Of a stretch of DNA of 38,092 nt, positions 25,762-34,699 are shown in pieces. The notes beneath the pieces are model-generated. The model was given only the letters and a program-made list of their open reading frames with translations. It did no database searches and was not told where the DNA came from. The translations under genes were made by a program, and so were the position numbers. The stretch spans positions 1 through 38,092 of the forward strand of contig CAZHZH010000016.1 in NCBI GenBank assembly GCA_964537205.1, read 5' to 3'. This DNA comes from Colivivens sp964537205. Its GTDB lineage: Bacteria > Bacteroidota > Bacteroidia > Bacteroidales > Bacteroidaceae. Every line of letters starts with the position of its first letter. The stretch's first letter is position 1.

Positions 25762-28203
25762 TTATCTTCTCACCTTTACTTCCGCGCCATTGTAGTCGGT
25801 CACGATGCCGGCGGCAGGCTTGTCGCCAGAAGGAGTGTTAGCATCCACAATGACAATGTTGAACTTACGGTTGTTAAGCATTCCTTTGAAACCGCCCTTG
25901 CGCTCACCTATGGTCAGTTCCTTGTTTGCGTCATCCCAATGGAATTTGATGACAGAGAACGAGCCTTTCTCATAGTTGTAATTGTCTCCTTCATCTTCGT
26001 AGAACTCATAATCGGCATCTGCTCCAGGATAGACGCGTATTTCAAGGTCGTCCCACTTTTTTTCCGACGCGTATTGCACGTCAGGACCAAATGGGATGAT
26101 ACTGCCAGCCTTGACATATATTGGCATGATATTAATAGGCGCAAGACGTTGAACTGTAGCACCGCCCCTCACTTTTTGGTTACTCCAGAAGTCGTACCAG
26201 TCACAACCTGCCGGCAGGTAAACGCTAACAGGTGCGGCAGCCTTACCAACCTCAGGGTAAATGGCGTGTCCGTTATTGCGCGCGTCCTTGTAAGTGTAGA
26301 GAGGGTCGGTAACCGGACGAACCAAGAAACTGTGACCGTACATATACTCATTGTTACAGTTGATTGCGGTATTGTCGTCTGGGAAGTCAAATATAAACGG
26401 ACGCATCATGGTCTCGCTATGCTGCACGCAACGCCCCATTTGGCTGTAGTTGTACGGAAGTATCCTATAGCGCAACTTTATTGCCGCCTTCATGGCATCG
26501 TACGCCCAATCGCCTTCCTTGCCCATCAAATAAAGTTCTGTAACCATCGGGCTTGACGAGTGGTTTCGCATGAGCGGTGTGAACACACCCCATTGCATCC
26601 ACCTGGTTTGCAGCTCTTGCACGGCAGGACTTTTCGGGTCGTTGTTGTAATTCCAGTAGAAAAAGCCGCCAAGGTCTGTGTTCCAAAATGGTATGCCGCA
26701 CAGTGTGTAGTTAAGACCCGACGGTATTTGGTTCTTGAATTCCTCCCACGTACCTTGAATGTCACCACTCCAGTTGAACGCCGCGCTGCGTTGCAAGCCA
26801 AAGGCTCCACACCGTGTCATCTGGAAAGCCCGCCGGTCGTTTCCGCCCTTTGCCTTGCGCTGGTGTTCATAGATGCCAAGATTCGTAATGAGTGGAAACG
26901 CGTTCTTTACCGACTTCCAACTACCTGCATAAGTCATAACCTCGTTGTCGCCAGGTTGTTCAAACTGGTCGGGTTCTGTAGAATCACTCCACCATGCGTC
27001 GATTCCCATGTTGTATAAATTCAACAGGTATTTCCAATATATGTCGCGTGCTTTCGGGTTGAATGCGTCGTATGGCATGACACCGCGGTTGCGCGGCCAT
27101 GTGTCGAATGGGTAGAGGGCGTTGATTTTCTTCAGTTCCTTATACTGATCGGTCCATGGTCCGAAGCTCGCCCATATGCTTATCATCAAATGCGCGTTGT
27201 TGCTGTGCACATACTTCACCATCTCCTCCGGAGACTTGATTCTCGGCTCGGCGTATTTAGCGTTTTTGTCTTCTCCGTCGGGGAGGTACCGCATATACTC
27301 AGGATCACCCAGCTTGTTAATGTACCTTGGGTTCTGGAACTTCATGGCGTTCCAATTAGAATCACATCCCCAATACTGCCAGTCCTGGACTATTCCGTCA
27401 AGCGGAATGCCAAGCTCTCTATACTTGTCAACGACCTCGCACAATTCATCGCTGCTCTTATAGCGTTCGCGGCACTGCCAGAAACCAAGCGTCCACAACG
27501 GGAACATGGTAGCCTGCCCTGTCAGCTCGCGTATGGATGCCATGACTCCGTCTTGAGTGCCGTCCTTATACAGGAAGTAGTAATCCACTCCTGAGCTTAC
27601 CTCGCTGCTGAACTCCGTGCGACCCTCACTGTCCTTGAAACGGCTGAGTCCCGCATTGTCCCAATAGAGTCCGTATCCCTTTTGACTTGTTATATAAGGA
27701 ATGGTTATATTGGTGTTTGTGCTCCATATTCTCACATCCTTGCCTCTTTGGTTCATGTCGATATCCTTTCTTTGTCCGAGTCCGAATATAGCCTCGTCCT
27801 TGCTGAGTTTGAACGCTTGCGACGACTTATAGAACCCCTTGTCTACTCCTTCGGTAATAGCCGATACGTGCGCATCGAGCTCCGTCAGCAGCTCATCACC
27901 ATTCTTGTCGTAGAATGTTACCTTCCCGTCACCACCGACACTGACTTTCATCGACGCTGTGGAAACAGAATTGCCGCTGACTTGCACTCCGCACTTCTTC
28001 GGTTGAAGTATAACGCTGAACGAATGCTTATCGGGACGGACGTTCAAAGACGACGGATACTTCACGATCCTGACAATGGAACTATCGTAGACGATGACTT
28101 CTGTCTTGAGTCCGTCACTGCCACTTACCACCAACGACGGTTTCTGACCCATTATAAATAAGGAGAAAGCCGCCATGCTGACTGAAACAAAAAATCTTCT
28201 CAT
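25762..28203 (-). CDS. Secreted GH31 alpha-glycosidase (xylosidase/glucosidase)
   Basis: An 813-residue protein with a signal peptide ending near LFIMGQK. An N-terminal beta domain (~20-240) precedes the TIM barrel (~240-600); C-terminal beta domains follow with a GH31 C-terminal DUF5110-like region near 690-770 (EIRVYPGADADYEFYEDEGD). Catalytic residues by family pattern are the nucleophile Asp407 in WWSDSTEPD and the acid/base Asp481 in NWSGDIQGTW. It would release alpha-xylose or alpha-glucose from oligosaccharides. The family includes both activities and I cannot separate them. Encoded between the AraC-type regulator and the GH2 gene, consistent with a small xyloglucan- or galactoside-degrading unit. 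Confidence 0.91.
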   Translation of the reverse strand: MRRFFVSVSMAAFSLFIMGQKPSLVVSGSDGLKTEVIVYDSSIVRIVKYPSSLNVRPDKHSFSVILQPKKCGVQVSGNSVSTASMKVSVGGDGKVTFYDKNGDELLTELDAHVSAITEGVDKGFYKSSQAFKLSKDEAIFGLGQRKDIDMNQRGKDVRIWSTNTNITIPYITSQKGYGLYWDNAGLSRFKDSEGRTEFSSEVSSGVDYYFLYKDGTQDGVMASIRELTGQATMFPLWTLGFWQCRERYKSSDELCEVVDKYRELGIPLDGIVQDWQYWGCDSNWNAMKFQNPRYINKLGDPEYMRYLPDGEDKNAKYAEPRIKSPEEMVKYVHSNNAHLMISIWASFGPWTDQYKELKKINALYPFDTWPRNRGVMPYDAFNPKARDIYWKYLLNLYNMGIDAWWSDSTEPDQFEQPGDNEVMTYAGSWKSVKNAFPLITNLGIYEHQRKAKGGNDRRAFQMTRCGAFGLQRSAAFNWSGDIQGTWEEFKNQIPSGLNYTLCGIPFWNTDLGGFFYWNYNNDPKSPAVQELQTRWMQWGVFTPLMRNHSSSPMVTELYLMGKEGDWAYDAMKAAIKLRYRILPYNYSQMGRCVQHSETMMRPFIFDFPDDNTAINCNNEYMYGHSFLVRPVTDPLYTYKDARNNGHAIYPEVGKAAAPVSVYLPAGCDWYDFWSNQKVRGGATVQRLAPINIMPIYVKAGSIIPFGPDVQYASEKKWDDLEIRVYPGADADYEFYEDEGDNYNYEKGSFSVIKFHWDDANKELTIGERKGGFKGMLNNRKFNIVIVDANTPSGDKPAAGIVTDYNGAEVKVRR

Positions 28204-28250
28204 AATTCTATATTATTACAATTGGTTTATTATATGCGTGAATCCAGTTG

Positions 28251-28280
28251 CAAAGTTAATGTCTTTTTCATAGTTACAAG
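28251..28280 (-). promoter_or_regulatory. GH31 gene promoter (weak)
   Basis: Minus-strand TAACTTTG (28251-28258) fits the -7 box. The best -33 candidate is CTTG at 28277-28280, 18 bases away. About 48 bases separate the box from the ATG. Confidence 0.5.
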
Positions 28281-28329
28281 CAACAACGGCGTTGATTTGA
28301 ATGGTAAAACTGTTGAAAGTGCAGTGTTT

Positions 28330-30666
28330 TCATTCCTGTTTCCTGAGTTCGGAAGGCTTTTTGCCGTATTCGGCTTGAATACATTTGCTCAAGTAGCTTG
28401 ACGAGGAGAATCCAGTTTGTTCGGCAACATCCATGATAGGCATGTCTGTATTCATTATAAGCTCATAAGCCTTGCGAAGTCTGATTGTACGGATGAACAT
28501 GCTCGGCGACTGCTCAAGGATTGAATTCATCTTCTTGTAAAGTCCGGTTCGATCCATACACAAGTCAGTGCTCAGTTGCTTTACGCTGTAGCCCTGCTCG
28601 CCCAAGTGACGCTCCACAAGTTCTATTGCACGTTGTACCAACGGGTCTTGAACAGCAAGTCCGTTATCGGATTCTTCACCTGTGTCGTTCAGCTTAAGCT
28701 CCGCCGTACTCTCCTGCCGGTTGTCAGCCAGTTCAATCAAATCCTTGATTCTGGCGAGCAGTGTCTCTTCCTTGTGTTTTTGGCGTTGGAAACGCTGATA
28801 GCTCCACCATGCGAATGCAAGCAATAAAACGATACATACAATAAAGCCAACACGAGCCATTGTGGTATTCCACCACTCAGGGCGAACAATGAAGGTTGCC
28901 TCTGTGATTCCACCCTTCCATTCGTCGGGTTTGTTCGTAGCCTGTACTTGTAAGATATACTCACCGGGTTTGAGCTGTGGGTATTGCAAATGCAAGACAC
29001 CATCAAGACTTACGATTCCACCAGCGGCAGACGCTGTGACGACAGTCCATAACGTGTCTCCTCGTTCATTGTCACTTAGTAACCTGTAGCGGAACATTGT
29101 GTGATTGGGCTGTGCGTAATTGAGCGACGCAAAGTCGAATGACAATGAAACTCCGTCTTTGAGGCGTGACAAACTGTCATTTGCATTCTCACCATTAACG
29201 GCACATCTCACCATCTTGGGAGTCAGCCGCAAAGCTTGTGTCTCTAATGATGTGAAATCAACGACAGTGTAGCCTTCAAGCCCCATAAAGATTATTTTTC
29301 CATCGTCCGTCACGTAAGCCTCACTCTTGTATTCGCCTTTAAGCGCGCCGTCATCTTGAAAGAATGGTTCAATATGAATATTATCCGACTTGGGCAGGTG
29401 TGAGCTAACAATGTCCCCTTCCAACGCTATTCTTGAAATCCCATTCCCTGTCGACACCCATACGTCGCCCTCTTTATCTTCCACCACAGCCTGTACAAGA
29501 TCGTTAGAGAGCCCCTGCCCGCTATACAATGTCATCGACCGTCCTTTTACAGTCAGTCTAAGTCCGTCGTTGGTTCCTTCCCACAACCATCCTCTGCTGT
29601 CACACAACGAACGTCCGTTAATAGTCGTTCCATGCGCAGGCACAAACGTTTGGTTGTATGAACGAAGTAAGTGGCGGTATGGATGAGCGTACAGGATGCC
29701 TTTGTTGTACGTTCCCAACCATACACCTCCTTGATTGTCTATGAATATGGTATTGAATTGCTTTGCGGCCTGCCTTTTTCCATCAATTGTGAGTTCTTTG
29801 ATAAGACTTGACTCACAGGTTTTCAAATTGATCGACCACACTCCCTCGGGGCAACTGATCAAGGCCTCCTTAGCATTGTGTATCGCTATTGTGTGCAACG
29901 TGTACGGCACTGTCAGCAGCAGGGTCCAACTACGTTTCTTTGTGTCGAACTCATAACATGCTCCGCCTTCTGTCGTGTTGCGTAGTTGATAGAAACATCC
30001 GTCAACATATCTTACCAATGACGTTTGCGTAGGACGTCCATATTTCAATGAGTACAAACAAGTCCGTGTGTTCACGTTCCAGCACTCCACCGACCCGTCG
30101 TCGAAAAACAAGTAAACCTCTGTACCTGTCTTTTCCAAATCGAGCAATGTACGCAGGTCGTCCGCATCGCTTCGTAACTTATACGTACCACACCGATCAT
30201 TATATACCAAGACGCCATTGCTTACCACCCACATGCCGCCTTCGTGGTCAAAGAATATATCATCAACACTCTCAACTTGTTTGCAAAAGTCGACAGCAGA
30301 GTCCGTATTCACGTACTTGTCGTGTTCCAAATCGAAACACCTCAACGTGCGAACATCTTTCACCCACAGCCTTCTCGACTTGTCCTCATAGGCATGATAC
30401 GCCCCGTCGTAGCCTTTTAGCTCGTGTATCGCCTCGTTTGGCGTGTGGATGTATTTGAACGAACCGCCGTCGTATATATTGATGTTGCCACGGGTGGTCA
30501 CCACCATACGTCCGTCATTCAATTGCATTATATGCTGCACCTGGTTGTCACTCAGCCCCATAGATGCGTCAATCGAACTGAATTCCAATGTTTGCCAAGT
30601 CTCAGCTGGCAGGCTTATAGCCCACAGGAACAATGCAAGGTAATGAACGTAACGTCTCATCTGCAT
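28330..30666 (-). CDS. Membrane-spanning propeller sensor fused to AraC domain (one-component regulator)
   Basis: A 778-residue regulator. After a signal/anchor peptide (YVHYLALFLWAISLP), residues ~25-510 carry repeats of the two-component-regulator propeller type (for example GGVWLGTYNKGIL, GWLWEGTNDGLRL, GDVWVSTGNGIS), followed by a Y_Y_Y-like beta domain (~515-595). A single membrane helix lies near 605-622. The cytoplasmic part goes straight into an AraC helix-turn-helix (~670-778; CMDRTGLYKKMN and GFSSSSYLSKCI). Hybrid two-component systems of this phylum have a histidine kinase and receiver between (about 1300-1400 residues); here both are absent, as in the SusR-type arrangement. It probably senses an oligosaccharide in the periplasm and activates the neighbouring GH31 and GH2 genes. 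Its start lies 15 bases after the CstA stop. Initiation could be at either of two ATGs 6 bases apart. Confidence 0.9.
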   Translation of the reverse strand: MQMRRYVHYLALFLWAISLPAETWQTLEFSSIDASMGLSDNQVQHIMQLNDGRMVVTTRGNINIYDGGSFKYIHTPNEAIHELKGYDGAYHAYEDKSRRLWVKDVRTLRCFDLEHDKYVNTDSAVDFCKQVESVDDIFFDHEGGMWVVSNGVLVYNDRCGTYKLRSDADDLRTLLDLEKTGTEVYLFFDDGSVECWNVNTRTCLYSLKYGRPTQTSLVRYVDGCFYQLRNTTEGGACYEFDTKKRSWTLLLTVPYTLHTIAIHNAKEALISCPEGVWSINLKTCESSLIKELTIDGKRQAAKQFNTIFIDNQGGVWLGTYNKGILYAHPYRHLLRSYNQTFVPAHGTTINGRSLCDSRGWLWEGTNDGLRLTVKGRSMTLYSGQGLSNDLVQAVVEDKEGDVWVSTGNGISRIALEGDIVSSHLPKSDNIHIEPFFQDDGALKGEYKSEAYVTDDGKIIFMGLEGYTVVDFTSLETQALRLTPKMVRCAVNGENANDSLSRLKDGVSLSFDFASLNYAQPNHTMFRYRLLSDNERGDTLWTVVTASAAGGIVSLDGVLHLQYPQLKPGEYILQVQATNKPDEWKGGITEATFIVRPEWWNTTMARVGFIVCIVLLLAFAWWSYQRFQRQKHKEETLLARIKDLIELADNRQESTAELKLNDTGEESDNGLAVQDPLVQRAIELVERHLGEQGYSVKQLSTDLCMDRTGLYKKMNSILEQSPSMFIRTIRLRKAYELIMNTDMPIMDVAEQTGFSSSSYLSKCIQAEYGKKPSELRKQE

Positions 30667-30681
30667 GGTGGTGGCAGAAGG

Positions 30682-32163
30682 CTACAGCAGTTTCGGATGC
30701 TTCCTGTACATGTTAAGCCAATACATGAACCATACGAGCAACGCCAATGTGAATGTTCCTCCTATTATATAGGAGATTGTCGTTGGAAGGCTGAAGCCCT
30801 CTGGAGCGACAAGGATGTACGTAGAACAAACACATGTCATGAACAGGCCTGGTATGAGTGTCATCAAATAGGTGAACGACTTGCCGTTCTTCGCAAGGTA
30901 GACAGTGATCGTCCAGAAGGTGAATACCGACAAGGTTTGGTTGAACCATGCGAAATAACGCCACAAGACGGCGAAGTCCAAATACAGCAGGACGATGGAA
31001 ATCATAAATATCGGCAGGCAGAGCATCAGGCGTTTTGAAATCTTGTCCTGCTTGATGTTCAAAAAGTCGGCAGCAATAAGGCGCGCACTTCTGAAAGCCG
31101 TGTCGCCCGACGTAATAGGAGCCGCTACCACACCAAGGATGGCCAATATGGCCCCGAAGGAGCCAAGCCATGAGTGGCATATGTTGTTAACTACTATAGC
31201 GGGATTGATACTGCCGTCTTGGTTCGTCATCGCCGTCAGCAACTTCTCGTAAGGAGTGTCACCACCAACGCCCAAAGAGTCGGCGAACTTTATTGCGGCC
31301 GTAGCCCATATCAACGCTACTATGCCCTCAGTAATCATCGCTCCGTAGAATACTCCACGTCCATATTTCTCATTCTTGATGCAACGCGCCATCATCGGAC
31401 TCTGGGTGGCATGGAAGCCGCTGACCGCCCCACATGCGATCGTGATACAGAGGCATGGGAAGAGAGGTATCTTGTCGGCGTGCGGATGGTGGTTGGCGAA
31501 TGCGTCTGTTATCTCGGGTATAGAGCCGTCACTGAAGAATATGCCGGCGAAGAGCCCCAACGCCATAATGAGAAGTGCGAGTCCGAACAACGGATATATG
31601 CGCCCTATCAACTTGTCGATTGGCAGAAGCGTGGCAAGCACGTAGTATGCGATTATGATCAGAATCCAAAATTGGGTGGATCCCACATAACCCGTAGAAG
31701 AACACATAGTGCCGAGCAAGCCGGCAGGAGTACTCGTGAATACTGCTCCGACCAGTATCATTAGCACCATGGCAAACACGAGCATCACCACCTTCGCAGT
31801 ACGTCCGAGTTCCGCACCCACAATCTCAGGAAGGCTCTCGCCATTGCGGCGCAATGATATCATGCCGCTCATGTAGTCATGAACCGCACCGCCGAATATG
31901 CATCCAAGTACTATCCAAAAGTACGCTGCCGGACCGAACAATATTCCCTGGATGGCTCCGAATATGGGACCTGTGCCGGCTATGTTGAGAAACTGTATAA
32001 GGTATACCTTCCAAGTTGGCATCGGTATGTAATCGACTCCGTCCTGTAGCGTATAACATGGCGTCTTGCGGCTCGGGTCGGCTCCGAATGTGCGTTCCAC
32101 AAACCTGCCATAAACAAAATATCCTAAGATAAGTAGGATTAACGAGACTATAAAAGTTACCAT
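30682..32163 (-). CDS. cstA: Carbon starvation protein CstA-family transporter
   Basis: A 493-residue inner-membrane protein with about 12-14 hydrophobic segments. CstA signatures are visible: PSRKTPCYTLQDGVDYIPM near residue 31, then FLNIAGTGPIFGAI, GGAVHDYMSGMISLRRNGESLP and a later GFHATQSPMMAR. The family imports peptides or pyruvate; this is the short form (E. coli CstA is ~700 residues) common in Bacteroidetes. The substrate is not predictable. It precedes the AraC-type regulator by 15 bases with no terminator between, so the two may be co-expressed. Confidence 0.92.
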   Translation of the reverse strand: MVTFIVSLILLILGYFVYGRFVERTFGADPSRKTPCYTLQDGVDYIPMPTWKVYLIQFLNIAGTGPIFGAIQGILFGPAAYFWIVLGCIFGGAVHDYMSGMISLRRNGESLPEIVGAELGRTAKVVMLVFAMVLMILVGAVFTSTPAGLLGTMCSSTGYVGSTQFWILIIIAYYVLATLLPIDKLIGRIYPLFGLALLIMALGLFAGIFFSDGSIPEITDAFANHHPHADKIPLFPCLCITIACGAVSGFHATQSPMMARCIKNEKYGRGVFYGAMITEGIVALIWATAAIKFADSLGVGGDTPYEKLLTAMTNQDGSINPAIVVNNICHSWLGSFGAILAILGVVAAPITSGDTAFRSARLIAADFLNIKQDKISKRLMLCLPIFMISIVLLYLDFAVLWRYFAWFNQTLSVFTFWTITVYLAKNGKSFTYLMTLIPGLFMTCVCSTYILVAPEGFSLPTTISYIIGGTFTLALLVWFMYWLNMYRKHPKLL

Positions 32164-32191
32164 AATTTTATTATATGCTTTAATCGGTTTG

Positions 32192-32199
32192 CAAAATTA
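32192..32199 (-). promoter_or_regulatory. Probable -7 box of cstA
   Basis: Minus-strand TAATTTTG, 28 bases before the ATG. No TTTG lies at the expected distance upstream. Confidence 0.5.
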
Positions 32200-32239
32200 A
32201 TAATAAATCAAACACATTGTAATCATTCCGCCAATATTG

Positions 32240-32272
32240 TTTGCAGGTGTAAGCATTTTTTTATTATCTTTG
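32240..32272 (+). promoter_or_regulatory. Promoter of the methyltransferase-asparaginase pair
   Basis: TTTG at 32240-32243, a 21-base spacer and TATCTTTG at 32265-32272. The ATG at 32314 is about 41 bases downstream. It shares a ~150-base divergent region with cstA. Confidence 0.65.
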
Positions 32273-32313
32273 CTTTCCGTAAGAAGGAAGAAAATACACC
32301 AACTACGTCAACA

Positions 32314-33510
32314 ATGATATTACCCGACGACTTTGTAAACGAAATGGACGGCATGCTCGGTCATGAAGAGTCAGCGGCTCTTGCCGCCGCACTGGACACA
32401 CCAGCGACCACGAGTGTCAGGCTGAACACCAAGTCTCTCACCGACGAGGCACTGACTGAACTGCGCCACATATTCAACCTGCGTGAGGACGCGCGCATCC
32501 CCTGGTGCGGGGCAGGCTTTCATCTCGACGAGCGTCCGGTATTCACAATGGATCCACTCTTCCATGCTGGAGCATACTACGTGCAAGAGGCGTCATCGAT
32601 GTTCATAGCACACCTTATTAATATATATATAGGTGAGAGGGATGTGAACGCCCTCGACCTGTGCGCCGCCCCCGGCGGAAAATCCACCCTGCTGCTGTCG
32701 CTCCTTTCCGACAAATCCACCCTCGTGGCGAACGAGATAGTCCCCAAGCGTGCAAACGTCCTTAAGGAAAACTTAAGCAAGTGGGGAGGGCAGAATGTCG
32801 TCGTGACAAATAACAGCCCTGCGAACTTCAAAGACATGGAGGAGGTGTTCGACCTCATCCTCTGCGATGCGCCATGTTCGGGCGAGGGGATGTTCCGCAA
32901 GGACGAAACGGCTGTCGGTGAATGGTCGTTGCGAAACGTGGAGATGTGCCAGCGACGGCAACGCGACATAGTGACCGACGTATGGAGGTGCCTTAAGCCT
33001 GGCGGGCTCCTCATTTATAGCACATGTACATTCAACACACATGAAAACGAGGAGAACGTGAAATGGATAAGCGAAAACCTTGGCTCAAGCATACTGTCCT
33101 GCCACAAGCGTGACGGCTGGGGAATCAGCGGCAACCTCCTGCCACATGAGTCGTTCGACTGCTGCCGATTCCTGCCGCACAAGACTCGGGGTGAAGGTTT
33201 CTTCTGCGCCATTATGCAAAAAGACGGCGAACCAGACAGCAGTCATACAAGAATCAACTCAAAAATGACAAGACGCCTGAAGACTCTGCCACTCGTCAGC
33301 CGCACACAAGACAGTGTAGGACAAGTGGAGATCGACAAGCCGACGGCGCTTCAATACCTAAGAGGCGAGGCAATAAGACTCGACAACACGGCACCACGTG
33401 GAATAGTGACTGTCACTTACAAGCGAATGCCGCTTGGACAAGTCAAGAACATAGGGAGTAGGGCTAACAACCTATACCCGAAAGAATGGAGGATAAGAAG
33501 ACAACTATGA
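32314..33510 (+). CDS. RsmF-like rRNA (cytosine-C5) methyltransferase
   Basis: A 398-residue NOL1/NOP2/sun-family enzyme that methylates cytosine C5 in RNA using SAM. Seen in order: FHAGAYYVQEASSMFI before the fold, the SAM loop LDLCAAPGGKSTLL, the active-site motif DAPCSGEGMF, and the second cysteine in YSTCTFN. A C-terminal region ending GSRANNLYPKEWRIRR resembles the RsmF tail. At 398 residues it is shorter than E. coli RsmF (479). The natural target, often 16S C1407, is family knowledge and not proven here. The stop overlaps the asparaginase start. Confidence 0.9.
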   Translation: MILPDDFVNEMDGMLGHEESAALAAALDTPATTSVRLNTKSLTDEALTELRHIFNLREDARIPWCGAGFHLDERPVFTMDPLFHAGAYYVQEASSMFIAHLINIYIGERDVNALDLCAAPGGKSTLLLSLLSDKSTLVANEIVPKRANVLKENLSKWGGQNVVVTNNSPANFKDMEEVFDLILCDAPCSGEGMFRKDETAVGEWSLRNVEMCQRRQRDIVTDVWRCLKPGGLLIYSTCTFNTHENEENVKWISENLGSSILSCHKRDGWGISGNLLPHESFDCCRFLPHKTRGEGFFCAIMQKDGEPDSSHTRINSKMTRRLKTLPLVSRTQDSVGQVEIDKPTALQYLRGEAIRLDNTAPRGIVTVTYKRMPLGQVKNIGSRANNLYPKEWRIRRQL

Positions 33511-34544
33511 GGCGAGTACTGATCATATACACTGGAGGCACCATCGGAATGATAAAAAACAGTGCGACAGGAGCGTTGGAGCCGTTCGACCTCACCCACT
33601 TGGTAAGGCACATACCCGAATTGGAAGCGTTCGACTTCCAAATCGACAACATCACCTTCAGCCACCCAATAGACTCATCCGACATGGAACCTCCGCTATG
33701 GGTCAAACTGGCAGGCATCATCCACGACAGATACAACGACTACGAGGGGTTCGTCATTCTCCACGGCACCGACACGATGGCCTTCACGGCAAGCGCGCTC
33801 AGCTTCATGCTCGAAAAACTCGGCAAGCCAGTCATACTCACAGGTAGCCAGCTCCCAATCGGAGTGTTACGTACCGACGGACGCGAGAACCTGATAACGT
33901 CGGTGGAAATAGCCGCGGCGCACGACAAGGACGGCAATCCAATGGTTCCCGAAGTATGCATCTTCTTCGGACAACACCTGTACAGGGGCAACCGCACGAC
34001 AAAGGAGAATGCCGAGAAATTCAACGCCTTCACATCATACAACTACCCTCCCCTTGCGCGGGCGGGCATCAACATCGACTACTTCACCGACCGCATCCTG
34101 CATCCTGATCCGCATGCACCGCTCAGGCTGAACACGAGGATAGACAACAGCGTCCTCGCCCTCACGCTCTTTCCAGGCATCAAGGAGAGTCTGATAGAGC
34201 GGGTGCTACAGATGAGTGAGATCAAGGGAGTAATCATGCGGACCTACGGTTCAGGCAACGCCCCCACAAGCCCGTGGTTCCTCAACGCACTCAGAAAAGC
34301 CTCCGACGAGGGCAAAGTGATCGTAAACATAACACAGTGCCAAAGCGGAAGCGTGGAGATGGGAATGTACCGTACAGGAGTGTCACTGCTGCAGTCAGGA
34401 GTAGTGAGCGGACACGACATGACAGTGGAATGCGCGGTCACAAAACTCATGACGCTGCTCGGAAAGGGGCTGACAGCCGACAAGGTAAGGAAGCAAATGG
34501 AAACGCCAATAGCGGGAGAAATCAGCCTCAAAGACAATATGTGA
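33486..34544 (+). CDS. ansA: Type I (cytoplasmic) L-asparaginase
   Basis: Hydrolyses asparagine to aspartate and ammonia. A 352-residue protein with the catalytic Thr motif IYTGGTIGM and the second motif HGTDTMAF, and no signal peptide, so it is the cytoplasmic form. Two starts are possible: 33486, which overlaps the methyltransferase gene by 25 bases, or the ATG at 33507, which makes the ATGA overlap typical of coupled genes and gives MRRVLIIYTGG, the usual family N-terminus. I think the second more likely. No terminator is clear after the stop. Confidence 0.93.
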   Translation: MEDKKTTMRRVLIIYTGGTIGMIKNSATGALEPFDLTHLVRHIPELEAFDFQIDNITFSHPIDSSDMEPPLWVKLAGIIHDRYNDYEGFVILHGTDTMAFTASALSFMLEKLGKPVILTGSQLPIGVLRTDGRENLITSVEIAAAHDKDGNPMVPEVCIFFGQHLYRGNRTTKENAEKFNAFTSYNYPPLARAGINIDYFTDRILHPDPHAPLRLNTRIDNSVLALTLFPGIKESLIERVLQMSEIKGVIMRTYGSGNAPTSPWFLNALRKASDEGKVIVNITQCQSGSVEMGMYRTGVSLLQSGVVSGHDMTVECAVTKLMTLLGKGLTADKVRKQMETPIAGEISLKDNM

Positions 34545-34598
34545 AGCGAATTATATTTTTTCTCACGAAAACATAACCAACAAATCAAAAAAATTACT

Positions 34599-34606
34599 TA
34601 CCTTTG
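34599..34606 (+). promoter_or_regulatory. Probable -7 box of the 200-residue protein gene
   Basis: TACCTTTG fits the consensus; no -33 TTTG was seen at 19-21 bases. It predicts a leader of roughly 85-90 bases before the ATG at 34700. Confidence 0.5.
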
Positions 34607-34649
34607 CACTGAAGTAAAAAGAGTAAGGTGTCGACAAACGCCAGGTAAG

Positions 34650-34694
34650 ATGACTCCACAAGCGGGAGCGGCACCAAACACACGGTATTTTTAG
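34650..34694 (+). CDS. Possible 14-codon leader open frame
   Basis: An ATG at 34650 opens a 14-residue frame (MTPQAGAAPNTRYF) ending TAG, 5 bases before the ATG at 34700. It lies inside the predicted leader. It may be chance; there is no ribosome-binding or conservation evidence. Confidence 0.2.
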   Translation: MTPQAGAAPNTRYF

Positions 34695-34699
34695 CGCAC

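Noticed and set aside
30424..31038. 204-codon plus-strand open frame across the regulator/CstA junction
   Set aside because: Lies opposite two confident genes; composition (His/Cys/Arg-rich) is that of a shadow frame.
33488..33492. GGAGG as a ribosome-binding site for ansA
   Set aside because: It is 14 bases from the preferred ATG, too far, and Bacteroidetes make little use of Shine-Dalgarno sequences.
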